This document shows, one piece after another, positions 20,251 to 30,832 of a DNA stretch of 64,000 nt. This DNA is from an uncultured Francisella sp. (GTDB lineage Bacteria > Pseudomonadota > Gammaproteobacteria > Burkholderiales > Neisseriaceae). The stretch lies in contig CALUCM010000001.1 of NCBI GenBank assembly GCA_943914555.1, positions 1 through 64,000 on the forward strand, given 5' to 3'. Made by a program: the position numbers and the translations under genes. The notes beneath the pieces were generated by a model. The model saw only the letters and a list, made by a program, of their open reading frames with translations. It made no database searches and was not told the DNA's origin. Position 1 is the first letter of the stretch; each line of letters starts with the position of its first letter.

Positions 20251-20583
20251 ATGATGAAAGTAAAAGCGAATCATAAGAACGCGAGAATTTCTGCACAAAA
20301 GGCACGCTTGGTTGCTAATATGGTGCGGGGAAAGCAAGTTGAAGATGCTTTAAATATCTTGACTTTTAGTCCACAAAAGGCAGCTACATTAGTGCGTAAA
20401 GTAGTCTTGTCTGCAATTGCCAATGCAGAAAACAATGAAGGCGCAGATGTTGATTTATTAAAAATATCTGAGATTTTTATTGATAAGGCTAGTAGTTTAA
20501 AGCGTTTTAGAGCTCGGGCCAAAGGTCGCGGTAATCGTATCGAAAAACAAACATGCCATATCAATGTGGTCTTGAGTGAGTAA
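20251..20583 (+). CDS. rplV: 50S ribosomal protein L22
   Basis: L22 spans the large subunit and its hairpin narrows the exit tunnel. The 110 residues begin [17 protein letters not shown], the double-Met form seen in betaproteobacteria; ATG 20254 is a possible alternative and is better spaced from the AAGGA at 20242-20246. The tunnel hairpin [16 protein letters not shown] is intact. rpsC follows after nine bases. Confidence 0.97.
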   Translation: MMKVKANHKNARISAQKARLVANMVRGKQVEDALNILTFSPQKAATLVRKVVLSAIANAENNEGADVDLLKISEIFIDKASSLKRFRARAKGRGNRIEKQTCHINVVLSE

Positions 20584-20592
20584 GGGAAAATA

Positions 20593-21294
20593 ATGGGTCA
20601 AAAAATAAATCCTACCGGTTTTCGTTTGTCGGTAAATAAAAATTGGGATTCCAGATGGTTTGCAAAGACCAAGGATTTTTCTCAACTTTTAAAACAAGAT
20701 ATTGATGTTAGAAGTTTTCTTCAGAAAAAACTAAATGGTGCTTTGATTGGTAAGATTGTGATTGAGCGCCCTGCAAAATCTGCAACCATTACCATCCACA
20801 GTGCGCGCCCTGGGGTGGTGATTGGTAAAAAAGGTGAAGGGGTTGAGCTCTTAAAGAAGGATTTGCAGAAGCTTTTGGATGTACCAGTACACATTAACAT
20901 TGAAGAGATTCGCAAACCTGAATTAAATGCCCAGGTTACAGCGGATAGTATTTCTCAACAGTTAGAGAAGAGGGTTGCTTTTCGTCGTGCTATGAGAAGG
21001 GCAATGCAAAATGCAATGCGTCAAGGTGCTCGCGGTATTAAGATTATGTGCTCTGGTCGTCTTAACGGCATTGATATTGCAAGAAGCGAATGGTATCGCG
21101 AAGGTCGTGTTCCTTTACATACTTTGCGTGCAGATGTTGATTATGCAACCAGTCAAGCGCGAACCACTTATGGAATTATTGGAGTTAAGGTTTGGATATA
21201 TAAGGGAGAAGTTGGCTCAACTGATCATGTAGCTGATGACAAATCTCCACTTAGTAAGAGAAGAACAGGTGTAAGAAATGCTACAGCCAAATAG
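20593..21294 (+). CDS. rpsC: 30S ribosomal protein S3
   Basis: S3 is part of the mRNA entry channel and its helicase. The 233-residue protein has the KH type II domain (about 40-110, with [14 protein letters not shown]) and the C-terminal domain ([20 protein letters not shown]). It overlaps rplP by 17 bases. Confidence 0.98.
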   Translation: MGQKINPTGFRLSVNKNWDSRWFAKTKDFSQLLKQDIDVRSFLQKKLNGALIGKIVIERPAKSATITIHSARPGVVIGKKGEGVELLKKDLQKLLDVPVHINIEEIRKPELNAQVTADSISQQLEKRVAFRRAMRRAMQNAMRQGARGIKIMCSGRLNGIDIARSEWYREGRVPLHTLRADVDYATSQARTTYGIIGVKVWIYKGEVGSTDHVADDKSPLSKRRTGVRNATAK

Positions 21295-21694
21295 GATGAA
21301 ATTTCGCAAACAGCGAAAGGGTCGTAATACAGGGATTGCCACTAATGGCAATAAGATTGAATTTGGTGATTTTGGTTTAAAGGCAACTGGTCGGGGCAGA
21401 TTAACTGCAAGACAAATTGAAGCAGCTCGCCGTGCTATGACGCGACATGTTAAGCGTGGAGGACGGATCTGGATTCGAATATTTCCTGATAAACCAATTA
21501 CAGAAAAAGCAATTGGAGTGCGGATGGGAGGGGGTAAAGGCTCACCTGAGTACTTCGTGAGTGAGATTCGTCCCGGTAAGGTGCTTTATGAAATGGATGG
21601 AGTCCCAGAAGCGTTAGCGCGTCAGGCACTTTCATTAGCAGCGGCAAAATTGCCAATATCAACGGTGTTTGTAACAAGGCAAGTGGGGCAATAA
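21278..21694 (+). CDS. rplP: 50S ribosomal protein L16
   Basis: L16 contacts the A-site tRNA elbow. The 138 residues begin [17 protein letters not shown] and contain [17 protein letters not shown] and [19 protein letters not shown]. The start lies inside the end of rpsC, a common arrangement, and the TAA overlaps the rpmC ATG. Confidence 0.97.
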   Translation: MLQPNRMKFRKQRKGRNTGIATNGNKIEFGDFGLKATGRGRLTARQIEAARRAMTRHVKRGGRIWIRIFPDKPITEKAIGVRMGGGKGSPEYFVSEIRPGKVLYEMDGVPEALARQALSLAAAKLPISTVFVTRQVGQ

Positions 21695-21894
21695 TGGATA
21701 CCAAAGAATTAAGAGCAAGAAGTGAAGTAGAGTTAGAAAAAGAGATCTTGGATTTAAGTCGCACTAGGTTTGAGTTAAGAATGCAGAAATCTGCTGGTCA
21801 ATTGACTAAAACTAGTGAGATTAAGCGAATCAAAACTGAAATTGCTCGTGCTAAAACCATTCTAGCTGAGAAAAAAAGGGAGTCTAAGCAGTGA
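21694..21894 (+). CDS. rpmC: 50S ribosomal protein L29
   Basis: L29 is a small helical protein at the tunnel exit. The 66 residues begin [18 protein letters not shown] and show the conserved [12 protein letters not shown]. It overlaps rplP by one base and rpsQ by four bases. Confidence 0.96.
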   Translation: MDTKELRARSEVELEKEILDLSRTRFELRMQKSAGQLTKTSEIKRIKTEIARAKTILAEKKRESKQ

Positions 21895-22157
21895 ATGAAC
21901 AAGTGAAAAATGTTCGGACCACTATTGGTAAAGTGGTTAGCGATAAGATGGATAAAACTGTTACAGTATTGGTAGAAAGAAAAGTAAAGCATCCCCTTTA
22001 CGGTAAATTTGTGCGAAAAAGTACTAAAATTCATGCACATGATGCAGATAACCAATGTACAGTGGGCGATATAGTTCGTATTGCAGAAGGCAGACCTATC
22101 TCTAAAACAAAAGCCTGGAGAGTAACTCAAGTGCTTGAAAAGGCAAAAGTTATTTAA
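21891..22157 (+). CDS. rpsQ: 30S ribosomal protein S17
   Basis: S17 is an early 16S rRNA binder with an OB fold. The start is GTG (21891) overlapping the rpmC stop; an ATG four bases later is in another frame. The 88 residues contain [14 protein letters not shown] and [15 protein letters not shown] terminator and a new promoter follow, so it ends the S10 transcription unit. Confidence 0.97.
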   Translation: MNEQVKNVRTTIGKVVSDKMDKTVTVLVERKVKHPLYGKFVRKSTKIHAHDADNQCTVGDIVRIAEGRPISKTKAWRVTQVLEKAKVI

Positions 22158-22198
22158 ATATTTTAAAGAATTTTAGTAAATAAATTAGAGTGAGGAAG

Positions 22199-22228
22199 CT
22201 GGCTTTATTTTGCCAGTTTTTATTTTAC
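22199..22228 (+). terminator. Terminator after rpsQ
   Basis: CTGGC (22199-22203) pairs with GCCAG (22212-22216), followed by TTTTTATTTT. The five-base stem is short but GC-rich, the T-tract is good, and a promoter follows about 20 bases downstream. Confidence 0.55.
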
Positions 22229-22235
22229 CAACCTG

Positions 22236-22264
22236 TTGTTGATAAGAAAAAGTAGTGTTATAAT
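22236..22264 (+). promoter_or_regulatory. Promoter for the rplN (spc) genes
   Basis: The -35 TTGTTG (22236-22241), a 17-base spacer and the consensus extended -10 TGT-TATAAT (22256-22264) start a leader of about 160 bases before rplN. In this leader TCAAGTG (22280-22286) can pair with CACTTGA (22326-22332). The S10-to-spc boundary is thus a separate transcription start. Confidence 0.75.
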
Positions 22265-22432
22265 CACGGTCTTTTTTTGTCAAGTGCACATTCCCTAAGC
22301 GGGGGCCAAAACTGGTTCATTTTATCACTTGATTTTAGGTGCTCAAGCCGGGTGATAGAACTTTCGAGTTTTTGAAGATGAGCTAAGTTGGTGTGCTGTT
22401 TAATTATGCAAATTTAGGTAAGGGTGATCATT

Positions 22433-22801
22433 ATGATCCAGATGCAAACCATGTTAGATGTGGCCGATAACTCTGGTGCGAGAAAAGTCATGTGTATTAA
22501 AGTGTTGGGGGGCTCTAAGCGCCGCTATGCAAGTGTGGGTGACATTGTGAAAGTGACAGTAAAAGATGCAGCACCGCATGGCCGTGTAAAAAAAGGGGAT
22601 GTATATAACGCTGTCGTTGTGAGAACAGCTAAGGGGATCCGTCGCCCTGATGGTAATGTGATCAAGTTTGATAAAAACGCAGCTGTTTTGCTTAATACTA
22701 AATTGGAGCCCTTAGGTACGCGTATTTTCGGGCCAGTGACTAGAGAATTGCGCTCAGAGCGCTTTATGAAGATTGTTTCTCTTGCACCAGAAGTTATTTA
22801 G
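22433..22801 (+). CDS. rplN: 50S ribosomal protein L14
   Basis: L14 is at the subunit interface. I start at ATG 22433 ([18 protein letters not shown]), the exact family N-terminus, spaced nine bases from AAGGG; a GTG three codons upstream is disfavoured. The 122 residues end in [22 protein letters not shown]. It is the first gene of the spc unit. Confidence 0.97.
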   Translation: MIQMQTMLDVADNSGARKVMCIKVLGGSKRRYASVGDIVKVTVKDAAPHGRVKKGDVYNAVVVRTAKGIRRPDGNVIKFDKNAAVLLNTKLEPLGTRIFGPVTRELRSERFMKIVSLAPEVI

Positions 22802-22814
22802 GAATAAAGATATT

Positions 22815-23144
22815 ATGAGAAAAATTCATAAGGATGATGAAGTCATTGTCATTGCAGGCAAGGATAAAGGACGTCAAGGTAAAGTGATTAATGTGGTTGG
22901 ACAAAAAGTAGTGGTGGAAGGAGTTAATGCTGCTCATCGTCATACCAAACCCAATCCTAATAACAATGACCCTGGAGGGATTATCATCAAACATATGCCA
23001 ATTGATATATCCAATGTGGCAATTTGGAATCCTAATACTAAAAAAGCTGATCGAGTAGGAATTCAATTAGTCAAAGAAGAAGGTAAAAAAACGCGTCGCA
23101 TTCGCGTGTTTAAATCTGATGGGCAGCCTGTTAAAAATAAATGA
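22815..23144 (+). CDS. rplX: 50S ribosomal protein L24
   Basis: L24 is an assembly initiator near the tunnel exit with a KOW motif ([16 protein letters not shown]). The start is ATG 22815 ([15 protein letters not shown]), after TAGGAA; the frame is open upstream into rplN. It is 109 residues long. It directly precedes rplE. Confidence 0.96.
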   Translation: MRKIHKDDEVIVIAGKDKGRQGKVINVVGQKVVVEGVNAAHRHTKPNPNNNDPGGIIIKHMPIDISNVAIWNPNTKKADRVGIQLVKEEGKKTRRIRVFKSDGQPVKNK

Positions 23145-23152
23145 GGATAAAA

Positions 23153-23692
23153 ATGTCTAATTTAAAAAAGCGGTATTTGGAAGAAATTGCACCGCAGTTA
23201 ATAAAAAAGATGGGTTATAAATCCATTATGGAGGTTCCCCGCATCGAGAAAGTGACCTTAAACATTGGAGTAGGGGAAGCTGTTGGCAATAAAAAAGTAA
23301 TGGAACATGCGATGAGTGACTTAGCTAAAATCGCCGGTCAAAAACCTATCATTACCAAAGCAAAAAAATCAATAGCAGGCTTTAAAATTCGTGATGGTTA
23401 TCCAATTGGGTGCAAAGTTACATTGCGTCGCAAAAGAATGTATGAGTTTTTGGAAAGATTGATTGTGGTATCTTTGCCGCGTATTCGTGATTTTCGTGGT
23501 TTAAACCCGAAGGCATTTGATGGTAGAGGCAATTTTAATATGGGTTTAAGAGAGCAGATTATTTTTCCCGAAATTGAATATGACAAAATAGATGCTTTGC
23601 GAGGGTTGAATGTCACTGTTACCACGACTGCGAAAACTGATGAAGAAGCAAGAGAGTTGCTTGCTTTGATGAATTTTCCATTTAAGAGTTAA
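23153..23692 (+). CDS. rplE: 50S ribosomal protein L5
   Basis: L5 binds 5S rRNA and contacts P-site tRNA. Starting at ATG 23153 ([16 protein letters not shown]), preceded by GAGG, the protein is 179 residues, the same length as in E. coli. Conserved [11 protein letters not shown] and [18 protein letters not shown] are present. Confidence 0.97.
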   Translation: MSNLKKRYLEEIAPQLIKKMGYKSIMEVPRIEKVTLNIGVGEAVGNKKVMEHAMSDLAKIAGQKPIITKAKKSIAGFKIRDGYPIGCKVTLRRKRMYEFLERLIVVSLPRIRDFRGLNPKAFDGRGNFNMGLREQIIFPEIEYDKIDALRGLNVTVTTTAKTDEEARELLALMNFPFKS

Positions 23693-23698
23693 AAATAT

Positions 23699-24004
23699 AT
23701 GGCGAAAAAATCACTAATTTACAGAGATATTAAACGTAAACGCTTGGCTCAGAAATATGCAGCCAAACGTGAAGCAATCTTTAAGATAATCAATGATTCT
23801 AATGTGAGCCCTGAAGAAAGATTTGAGGCGCGCTTGAAGTTTCAATCTATTCCGCGTAATGCTATGCCAGTTCGTCAAAGGCGTCGATGTGCTTTGACGG
23901 GGAGGCCACGTGGTACTTTTAGAAAATTTGGTTTAGGGCGTACCAAGATCCGTGAGATTGCAATGCGTGGCGAGATTCCTGGTGTGATTAAATCGAGTTG
24001 GTAA
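23699..24004 (+). CDS. rpsN: 30S ribosomal protein S14
   Basis: S14 is a 30S head protein. The 101-residue, zinc-free long form begins [20 protein letters not shown] and ends with [19 protein letters not shown] and a C-terminal SSW. It starts six bases after rplE. Confidence 0.97.
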   Translation: MAKKSLIYRDIKRKRLAQKYAAKREAIFKIINDSNVSPEERFEARLKFQSIPRNAMPVRQRRRCALTGRPRGTFRKFGLGRTKIREIAMRGEIPGVIKSSW

Positions 24005-24021
24005 TGGGGGGGAGTGAACTA

Positions 24022-24414
24022 ATGAGTATGCATGATCCTATCGCTGATATGTTGACCCGCATCCGTAACGGGCAGCGTTCAGGTAAAGGCATGGTAGAGA
24101 TGCCTGCTTCTAAATTGAAATGCGCGATTGCAGAGGTACTTAAAAAAGAGGGTTATATTCAAGGATATAGTCGTATTGGGGAGAAAAATCCGATATTGGA
24201 AATTGAGCTTAAATATTATGCAGGAAAACCAGTGATTGAAATGATTAAACGCATTTCTCGCCCCGGTTTGCGTATTTATCGCAGCAGTAAAAATATACCC
24301 AGCGTGATGAATGGGCTTGGAATCACTATTGTGAGTACTTCACATGGTTTAATGACAGACCGACAAGCACGGGCTAATCAAGTTGGTGGTGAGCTGCTGT
24401 GTATTGTGGCTTAA
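24022..24414 (+). CDS. rpsH: 30S ribosomal protein S8
   Basis: S8 binds the central domain of 16S rRNA and in E. coli represses the spc operon. The start ATG 24022 ([18 protein letters not shown]) follows a purine-rich GGGGGGAG by eight bases; an earlier in-frame ATG inside rpsN is unlikely. It is 130 residues with the C-terminal [20 protein letters not shown]. Confidence 0.97.
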   Translation: MSMHDPIADMLTRIRNGQRSGKGMVEMPASKLKCAIAEVLKKEGYIQGYSRIGEKNPILEIELKYYAGKPVIEMIKRISRPGLRIYRSSKNIPSVMNGLGITIVSTSHGLMTDRQARANQVGGELLCIVA

Positions 24415-24436
24415 ATATCTTGAAGGAGAACTTTGT

Positions 24437-24976
24437 ATGTCTAGAGTGGCAAAAAATCCAGTAAAGATTCCACAAGGTGTGGAAGTAAGGGTGGATGGTC
24501 ATGCTATCGTAGTTAAAGGCAAGAAGGGAGAAATGTACCAAGCGTTTGAGCCAAAACTAGTTAAGATTAAAGTTGAAAATGATTTGGTTAAATTTGAGAC
24601 TGTTGGTGAATCACAGGTGGCAGGTGCTTTATCTGGTACTTTGCGAGCTTTGGTTGCTAATTGTGTACAAGGTGTGACGGAAGGTTTTCAGAAAAAACTA
24701 TTGCTAGTAGGTGTGGGTTATCGTGCACAAGCGCAAGGTAAAAAAATTAACTTATCTTTGGGCTTTTCACATCCTGTGGTTTATGAATTGCCTGATGGGG
24801 TTAGTGCAGAAACACCTTCTCAAACCGAGATTATTATTTCAGGTTTTGATAAACAGAAGGTTGGTCAGGCAGCAGCAAACATTCGTGCTTACCGTCCACC
24901 AGAACCGTATAAAGGGAAGGGTGTTCGCTATGCCGATGAGCATGTGATGATCAAAGAAACGGCTAAGAAAAAATAG
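24437..24976 (+). CDS. rplF: 50S ribosomal protein L6
   Basis: L6 lies near the sarcin-ricin loop. The start ATG 24437 ([17 protein letters not shown]) follows AAGGAGA; an earlier in-frame start would lie inside rpsH. The 179 residues contain the C-terminal [16 protein letters not shown] motif. Confidence 0.97.
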   Translation: MSRVAKNPVKIPQGVEVRVDGHAIVVKGKKGEMYQAFEPKLVKIKVENDLVKFETVGESQVAGALSGTLRALVANCVQGVTEGFQKKLLLVGVGYRAQAQGKKINLSLGFSHPVVYELPDGVSAETPSQTEIIISGFDKQKVGQAAANIRAYRPPEPYKGKGVRYADEHVMIKETAKKK

Positions 24977-25020
24977 TTTAAGTTAGAGTGAATCAGTAGA
25001 TTAAATAGCGAGGATGTGTC

Positions 25021-25374
25021 ATGAATAAAAAAGAAGAAAGATTGCGTCGAGCGAAAAGAGGGCGCGCCAAAATTGCTGCCTCAAAAGCAAATCGATTGAC
25101 GGTATATCGCAGTAACAACAATATTTACGCACAACTTTTATCTGCAGAAGGTGCGAAAGTATTAGCGCAGGCCTCTAGTTTAGAAGCTGCTATTCGTTCT
25201 AAATATAAGTTGGGTAATAATAAAGAAGTTGCTTCAGAGGTGGGTAAATTAATAGCTGAGCGTGCTAAATCTGCAGGGATTACTCAAGTTGCCTTTGATC
25301 GATCAGGTTATAAGTACCACGGTCGAGTGAAAGCCTTGGCAGAGGCCCTAAGAGAGAACGGTGTAGTTTGCTAA
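25021..25374 (+). CDS. rplR: 50S ribosomal protein L18
   Basis: L18 binds 5S rRNA with L5 in the central protuberance. The 117 residues contain [15 protein letters not shown] and the C-terminal [21 protein letters not shown]. rpsE follows. Confidence 0.97.
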   Translation: MNKKEERLRRAKRGRAKIAASKANRLTVYRSNNNIYAQLLSAEGAKVLAQASSLEAAIRSKYKLGNNKEVASEVGKLIAERAKSAGITQVAFDRSGYKYHGRVKALAEALRENGVVC

Positions 25375-25393
25375 GGACTGGGGAGTTAAGAGA

Positions 25394-25909
25394 ATGGTGA
25401 AAAAAGTAACAGAAGAGCGTGGTGATGGCCTATTAGAGAAAATGGTTGCGGTTAATCGGGTGACCAAGGTAGTCAAAGGTGGTCGTATTATGTCTTTTGC
25501 GGCGCTAGTTGTGATTGGTAATGGCGATGGACAGGTTGGTATGGGTAAAGGTAAAGCAAAAGAAGTTCCATTAGCGATTCAAAAAGCCAAGGATCAAGCT
25601 CGCAAAAACCTAGCCAAGATACCTTTGAAAGGCCGTACTATTCATCATCGTGTAGAAGGTAAGAATGGTGCAACGCGAGTTTTCATGCAACCAGCAAAGG
25701 AAGGTAGTGGAGTGAAAGCTGGAGGGCCGATGCGAATGGTGTTTGATGTGCTTGGTGTGCATGATGTATCTGCCAAAATTTATGGTTCTACTAATCCCTA
25801 TAATATTGTGCGTGCAACTTTAGATGCTTTATCTAGAATAAAAACACCAAGTGAGATTGCATATAAAAGAGGTTTATCAGTTGAGGAGATATTAGGGAGT
25901 GACTCATGA
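25394..25909 (+). CDS. rpsE: 30S ribosomal protein S5
   Basis: S5 shapes the mRNA entry site and decoding accuracy. The 171-residue protein has [21 protein letters not shown] and [16 protein letters not shown]. Its TGA stop overlaps the rpmD ATG (ATGA), giving coupled translation. Confidence 0.97.
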   Translation: MVKKVTEERGDGLLEKMVAVNRVTKVVKGGRIMSFAALVVIGNGDGQVGMGKGKAKEVPLAIQKAKDQARKNLAKIPLKGRTIHHRVEGKNGATRVFMQPAKEGSGVKAGGPMRMVFDVLGVHDVSAKIYGSTNPYNIVRATLDALSRIKTPSEIAYKRGLSVEEILGSDS

Positions 25910-26367
25910 ATGATAAAGAGTTAAAAGTTAGGAAAACGGAAGCTAAGTCTGATATAGCTGTGGATAACCCAACGGGAAAAACAGCTACTAAACCTTCTGT
26001 AACTGGGGCTAAGGATAAAGTCAAACCAAATACTAAAACAGCTTCCAGCAAAAAGGTACTTAATGAAAAGATGGTAGAGGATGAAGCCGCATCTAATATT
26101 TCTGCACCTAAAAGTAAAATAGCTAAAAACAAAAGTGATAGTTCTCTTACAGTAAGTAAAAGTAAAGTCTCTGTAAAGGATAGCCGTGGCTCTAAAACTT
26201 TAAAAATTACTTTATGCAGAAGTCTTATTGGCTGTAGAAAGTCACATCGCGCATGTGCCAAAGGCCTTGGTTTGCGTCGTAGAGAATCTACTGTAGAAGT
26301 GTTGGATACGCCGGAAAATAGAGGCATGATTAATCAAATTAGTTACTTATTAAAAGTGGAGTCATAA
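25906..26367 (+). CDS. rpmD: 50S ribosomal protein L30 with long N-terminal extension
   Basis: Residues 97-153 are a complete L30 ([43 protein letters not shown]), normally a 55-60 residue protein. It is fused in frame to a ~96-residue, low-complexity Lys/Ser/Ala/Thr-rich N-terminus. The ATG overlaps the rpsE stop, and there is no ATG, GTG or TTG close to the L30 core, so the extension should be translated. The role of the extension is unknown; it could be cleaved or project from the ribosome. Position between rpsE and rplO is canonical. Confidence 0.93.
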   Translation: MNDKELKVRKTEAKSDIAVDNPTGKTATKPSVTGAKDKVKPNTKTASSKKVLNEKMVEDEAASNISAPKSKIAKNKSDSSLTVSKSKVSVKDSRGSKTLKITLCRSLIGCRKSHRACAKGLGLRRRESTVEVLDTPENRGMINQISYLLKVES

Positions 26368-26370
26368 ATC

Positions 26371-26802
26371 ATGCGTTTAAATACGATTCGCCCAGGTGAT
26401 GGCGCTAAAAAAGTTGCAAAACGAGTGGGTCGAGGGATTGGTTCAGGTTTGGGTAAAACTTGCGGACGAGGACATAAAGGACAAAAAAGTCGTGCAGGTG
26501 GCTTTCATAAAGTTGGTTTTGAAGGTGGACAAATGCCGATTCAGCGTCGTTTGCCTAAAAGAGGTTTTAAATCTCGGCGTATACATGAGACTGCTGAAGT
26601 AACGTTAGCAGCATTAGAACGCTTATCAGTAGAGCAAATTGATATTGAAGTTTTAAAGCAAAATGGATTAGTTCCTGCTTTTGTCAAAAAAGTGAAGGTA
26701 ATTGCATCTGGAGAAATCTCCCGAGCTGTATCTTTAAAGGATATAAAGGCTAGCAAAGGAGCTAAGAAAATTTTAGAAGCTGCTGGTGGCAAGTTGCTAT
26801 AA
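26371..26802 (+). CDS. rplO: 50S ribosomal protein L15
   Basis: L15 is a late-assembly protein threading through 23S rRNA. The 143 residues show the Gly/Lys-rich N-terminus ([20 protein letters not shown]) and [12 protein letters not shown]. It directly precedes secY, as usual. Confidence 0.97.
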   Translation: MRLNTIRPGDGAKKVAKRVGRGIGSGLGKTCGRGHKGQKSRAGGFHKVGFEGGQMPIQRRLPKRGFKSRRIHETAEVTLAALERLSVEQIDIEVLKQNGLVPAFVKKVKVIASGEISRAVSLKDIKASKGAKKILEAAGGKLL

Positions 26803-26814
26803 AGGAACATCATT

Positions 26815-28125
26815 GTGGTAAATGCGCAGAAATTGAGTAAGAGCAATGTATCAGCCGATTTAATTAATCGGCTGCTTTTTGTGCTAGGGGCGCTGTTTGT
26901 TTACCGCTTAGGCTCGCACATCCCTGTACCAGGGGTGGACCCTGTTGCTATGTCTAATATGGTACAACAATCTGGTGGTGGGCTGCTTGGTATGCTTAAT
27001 TTATTCTCAGGAGGCGCGTTAAGACGTTTTTCGATTTTCGCTATTGGTATTATGCCGTATATATCTTCTTCAATCGTGATGCAATTGGCAGGCGAAATTA
27101 TTCCTTCTTTGCAGGCTTTGAAAAAAGAGGGGCAAGCGGGGCGACATAAGATTACTCAATACACTCGAGTAGGCACTATTATATTGGCAACCTTTCAAGC
27201 GATGGGTATGGGAAGATTGTTATTATCTCAGCCGGGAGTGGTTATTATTGATAGCTATGAGTTTTATATTACCACTATTGTGTGTCTGGTGACCGGAACT
27301 ATGTTTCTAATGTGGTTGGGTGAGCAAATGACAGAGCGAGGCGTTGGTAATGGGATTTCAATTATCATCTGCGCAGGGATTGCCGCTTCCATTCCTGGTG
27401 GCGTGTATCAAATTTTGGATATGATTCGTAATGGGTCTTTAAACTTATTTATTGGTATCATGGTTATTATTGGTGCGTTAGCTTTGACTTACTTTGTGGT
27501 GGTGGTTGAAAGTGGACAACGCAAGATACCTATCCATTATGCAAAGCGACAAGTAACTTCCCGATTGATGACAGGTGGGCAAACTTCTCATATTCCTTTT
27601 AAACTTAATATGTCAGGGGTTATTCCACCAATTTTCGCTTCCAGTATTTTGGCTTTTATTGGCATGGGATTAAATTGGCTAACTTCCTTTAGCTCTTTTG
27701 ATTTTTTACATGGCTTATCGGTAATGCTTACTCGTGGTCAGCCTGCTTATTTAATTATTTTTGCTTTCGCAGTGATTTTCTTTAGCTACTTTTATACTGG
27801 AGTGATGTATAGTCCGCGAGAAATAGCAGAAAATTTGAAAAAAGGTGGGGCATTTATTCCAGGAATTAGACCCGGTGAACAAACTTCAAAATATTTAGAG
27901 AAAGTGATTTTGCGTTTGACTTTTTATGGTGGTTTGTATATTACATTGGTGTGTATTATTCCAGAGCTTTTGATTCAATTTTTTAATATCCCAGTGTATT
28001 TGGGAGGCACTTCTTTGCTTATTTTAGTAGTGGTGACTATGGATTTTGTGGCTCAACTTAGTTCATATCAAGTGAGCCAACAGTATGAAAGCTTGATGAA
28101 TCGCTCTGCATCCAGGAGGCGCTAA
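26815..28125 (+). CDS. secY: Preprotein translocase subunit SecY
   Basis: SecY is the channel of the Sec translocase. The 436-residue protein has ten predicted membrane helices, the plug region after helix 1 ([13 protein letters not shown]), and the cytoplasmic loop with [11 protein letters not shown]. The start is GTG 26815, seven bases after AAGGAA. It lies between rplO and infA. Confidence 0.97.
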   Translation: MVNAQKLSKSNVSADLINRLLFVLGALFVYRLGSHIPVPGVDPVAMSNMVQQSGGGLLGMLNLFSGGALRRFSIFAIGIMPYISSSIVMQLAGEIIPSLQALKKEGQAGRHKITQYTRVGTIILATFQAMGMGRLLLSQPGVVIIDSYEFYITTIVCLVTGTMFLMWLGEQMTERGVGNGISIIICAGIAASIPGGVYQILDMIRNGSLNLFIGIMVIIGALALTYFVVVVESGQRKIPIHYAKRQVTSRLMTGGQTSHIPFKLNMSGVIPPIFASSILAFIGMGLNWLTSFSSFDFLHGLSVMLTRGQPAYLIIFAFAVIFFSYFYTGVMYSPREIAENLKKGGAFIPGIRPGEQTSKYLEKVILRLTFYGGLYITLVCIIPELLIQFFNIPVYLGGTSLLILVVVTMDFVAQLSSYQVSQQYESLMNRSASRRR

Positions 28126-28127
28126 AA

Positions 28128-28346
28128 ATGGCAAAAGAAGAAACATTGCAAATGGAAGGAGAAGTCCTGGAGATGTTACCTAATGCGACCTTTAAAGTTC
28201 GTTTAGAAAATGGTCATGAAGTATTAGGGATTATTTCTGGAAAGATGCGTATGAACTACATCCGCATTTCTCCAGGGGATAAGGTAATTGTAGAAATGAC
28301 CCCTTATGATTTGAGTAAGGGCAGGATTGTATTTAGGTCTAAATAA
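28128..28346 (+). CDS. infA: Translation initiation factor IF-1
   Basis: IF-1 occupies the A site during initiation. The 72-residue OB-fold protein has [28 protein letters not shown] and ends [15 protein letters not shown]. Its position between secY and rpsM is typical of betaproteobacteria; rpmJ, expected next, is absent (only 25 bases before rpsM). Confidence 0.97.
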   Translation: MAKEETLQMEGEVLEMLPNATFKVRLENGHEVLGIISGKMRMNYIRISPGDKVIVEMTPYDLSKGRIVFRSK

Positions 28347-28371
28347 AGGTAAAGATTTAAAAGGATAAAAC

Positions 28372-28734
28372 ATGGCTCGTATCGCTGGAGTGAACATTCC
28401 CAATAAGGCGCACATTGTCATTGGCTTGCAGGCTATTTATGGCATTGGTGCCCCTCGCGCTCGTTTAATTTGTGAAAAAGCAAAGGTGAATGCTTCCACT
28501 AAAGTTCAAGATTTAACAGAGGCACAATTAGAGAAACTACGTGATGAAGTTTCCAAATTTGATGTGGAAGGAGATTTGCGCCGTGAGGTAACGATGTCTA
28601 TTAGACGTCTTATGGACATGGGGTGTTATCGAGGGTTTCGCCATCGTAAAGGTTTGCCATCTAGGGGGCAAAGAACGCGTACGAATGCAAGAACGCGTAA
28701 GGGTCCACGCAAGGCAATTGCAGGCAAGAAGTAA
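28372..28734 (+). CDS. rpsM: 30S ribosomal protein S13
   Basis: S13 bridges the 30S head to the 50S and contacts P-site tRNA. The 120 residues begin [19 protein letters not shown] and end in the basic tail ([20 protein letters not shown]). AAGGAT precedes the ATG. It starts the alpha-operon gene order rpsM-rpsK-rpsD-rpoA-rplQ. Confidence 0.97.
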   Translation: MARIAGVNIPNKAHIVIGLQAIYGIGAPRARLICEKAKVNASTKVQDLTEAQLEKLRDEVSKFDVEGDLRREVTMSIRRLMDMGCYRGFRHRKGLPSRGQRTRTNARTRKGPRKAIAGKK

Positions 28735-28771
28735 TTAAATTTTAACGAAAATAATAGGAACAACTATATTT

Positions 28772-29164
28772 ATGGCTAAGGCAAATACGACTCGAGTGAG
28801 AAAAAAAGTAAGAAAATCAGTGAGTGAGGGGATTGCTCATGTTCATGCCTCTTTTAACACTACAATTATTACAATAACCGATCGTCAAGGTAATACTTTA
28901 TCTTGGGCAACTGCTGGTGGATCTGGATTTAAAGGCTCTCGCAAAAGTACACCTTTTGCGGCGCAGGTTGCAGCAGAGGCAGCTGGTAAGGCAGCGCAAG
29001 AGCATGGCGTAAGCAACCTGGAAGTGTTGATTAAAGGCCCAGGGCCTGGTCGCGAATCCTCGGTTCGTTCTTTGAATGCACTTGGTTTTAAAATTACCAG
29101 TATTTCAGATGTTACCCCATTACCGCATAATGGTTGTCGACCACCTAAACGTCGTCGTAATTAA
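28772..29164 (+). CDS. rpsK: 30S ribosomal protein S11
   Basis: S11 forms part of the platform near the Shine-Dalgarno helix. The 130 residues contain [34 protein letters not shown] and the C-terminal [16 protein letters not shown] ending ([13 protein letters not shown]). Confidence 0.97.
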   Translation: MAKANTTRVRKKVRKSVSEGIAHVHASFNTTIITITDRQGNTLSWATAGGSGFKGSRKSTPFAAQVAAEAAGKAAQEHGVSNLEVLIKGPGPGRESSVRSLNALGFKITSISDVTPLPHNGCRPPKRRRN

Positions 29165-29179
29165 TAAGGAGAATTTAAG

Positions 29180-29803
29180 ATGGCACGGTATTTAGGACCT
29201 AGATGTAAATTGTCTCGTCGTGAAGGCATGGATTTGGAGTTAAAAAGTCAACGGCGTTCTTTGGAATCAAAGGCAAAAAACTATAATGTAGCACCAGGTC
29301 AACATGGCTCGCGGCCTAAACAGCTTTCTGATTTTGGTTTACAGCTTCGAGAAAAACAAAAGATTCGTCGCATCTACGGAGTGCTAGAGCGTCAGTTTCG
29401 TCGTTATTTTATGGAAGCAGATCGTAAAAAAGGTTCTACGGGGGAGAATTTGTTGAGATTATTAGAGTCTCGATTAGATAATTTGGTTTATCGTATGGGG
29501 TTTGGCTCCACTCGCGCTGAAGCAAGGCAACTTGTTTCTCACGGCGCTATTTTGGTTAATGATAAGCCTGTAAATATCCCTTCTTATCTTGCCAGACCAG
29601 GAGATGTGATTACAGTCAAAGAGAAAGCAAGAAAACAAACAAGAATACAAGAAGCGCTTGGTTTAACCGAACAACTTGGCTTTCCTTCATGGGTGAGTGT
29701 GGATAGTAACAAAATGTTAGCAGAGTTTAAAAATTATCCTGAGCGTTCAGAATTGAGCCAAGATATTAATGAACAGCTTGTGGTCGAGTTTTACTCAAAA
29801 TAG
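29180..29803 (+). CDS. rpsD: 30S ribosomal protein S4
   Basis: S4 nucleates 30S assembly and in E. coli represses the alpha operon. The 207-residue, zinc-free form begins [16 protein letters not shown] and has the S4 RNA-binding domain (about 95-155, [20 protein letters not shown]). AAGGAG precedes the ATG. Confidence 0.97.
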   Translation: MARYLGPRCKLSRREGMDLELKSQRRSLESKAKNYNVAPGQHGSRPKQLSDFGLQLREKQKIRRIYGVLERQFRRYFMEADRKKGSTGENLLRLLESRLDNLVYRMGFGSTRAEARQLVSHGAILVNDKPVNIPSYLARPGDVITVKEKARKQTRIQEALGLTEQLGFPSWVSVDSNKMLAEFKNYPERSELSQDINEQLVVEFYSK

Positions 29804-29830
29804 TGCTTTAGGTCATTTTAGGGAAATGAA

Positions 29831-30814
29831 ATGCAAAATAGTTCTAAGTTTTTGAAGCCTCGTGAGATTGAAGTAAAATCTATCGGCGTAAACCGCACCT
29901 TAGTGGCTATGGAGCCCTTTGAGAGAGGTTTTGGACATACCCTAGGGAATGCCTTACGTCGTATTTTACTTTCCTCAATGACGGGATATGCGCCTACTGA
30001 AGTGTCAATTTCTGGCGTATTACATGAGTATTCGACAATTGATCATGTTAAAGAAGATGTGGTTGATGTCTTACTTAATTTAAAAGGTGTTGTGTTTAAG
30101 CTGCATGGTATCGATACGGTTACTTTGCTTTTGAGAAAAAGTGAAGCGGGGGCGGTATTTGCCTCAGATATTCAGCTGCCGCACAATGTGGAAGTCATCA
30201 ATCCTGAGCATGTGATTTGTCATTTGGCAGAAGGCGGAGAAGTTGAGATTTTAATTAAAGTAGAAAGTGGTGTAGGTTATCAACCAATTTCTGCGCGTAA
30301 GCAAAGAGAAGATTCAAAGCAAATTGGTAGCATCCAGTTGGATGCAAGTTTTTCACCTATTCATCGTGTAAGTTTTGAAGTAAAGCCAGCGCGAGTGAAG
30401 CAACGTACTGATTTAGACCGTTTAGAACTTGATGTGGAGACCAATGGGTTGATGTCTGCAGAGGAAGCGGTGAGAGAGGCAGCAGCTATTTTAATCGATC
30501 AAATGGGCGTCTTTTTGAACTCTAATTCAGAAGAGAAAGTAGTCAGCACAAAGAAAAGTCAGCCAATAGACCCCGTGTTATTGCAGCCAGTGGATGATTT
30601 AGATTTGACTGTTCGCTCTGCTAATTGTCTTAAAACAGAGAACATCTACTATATTGGTGATTTAGTGCAACGCACTGAAACTGAGCTGTTAAAAACCCCT
30701 AACTTGGGGCGTAAGTCTTTGACAGAGATTAAGAAAGTCTTGGCTGAACGCGGTTTGTCTTTGGGAACTAAGTTAGATCATTGGCCAGTTGAGAATGTAA
30801 CTAACAAGCTTTAA
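29831..30814 (+). CDS. rpoA: DNA-directed RNA polymerase subunit alpha
   Basis: Alpha dimerises to start polymerase assembly and its C-terminal domain binds UP elements and activators. The 327 residues have the N-terminal domain ([18 protein letters not shown] near residue 36-53), a linker, and an intact C-terminal domain (about 250-327) with the conserved [13 protein letters not shown]. Confidence 0.98.
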   Translation: MQNSSKFLKPREIEVKSIGVNRTLVAMEPFERGFGHTLGNALRRILLSSMTGYAPTEVSISGVLHEYSTIDHVKEDVVDVLLNLKGVVFKLHGIDTVTLLLRKSEAGAVFASDIQLPHNVEVINPEHVICHLAEGGEVEILIKVESGVGYQPISARKQREDSKQIGSIQLDASFSPIHRVSFEVKPARVKQRTDLDRLELDVETNGLMSAEEAVREAAAILIDQMGVFLNSNSEEKVVSTKKSQPIDPVLLQPVDDLDLTVRSANCLKTENIYYIGDLVQRTETELLKTPNLGRKSLTEIKKVLAERGLSLGTKLDHWPVENVTNKL

Positions 30815-30832
30815 TTAATAAGGAATAATGTC

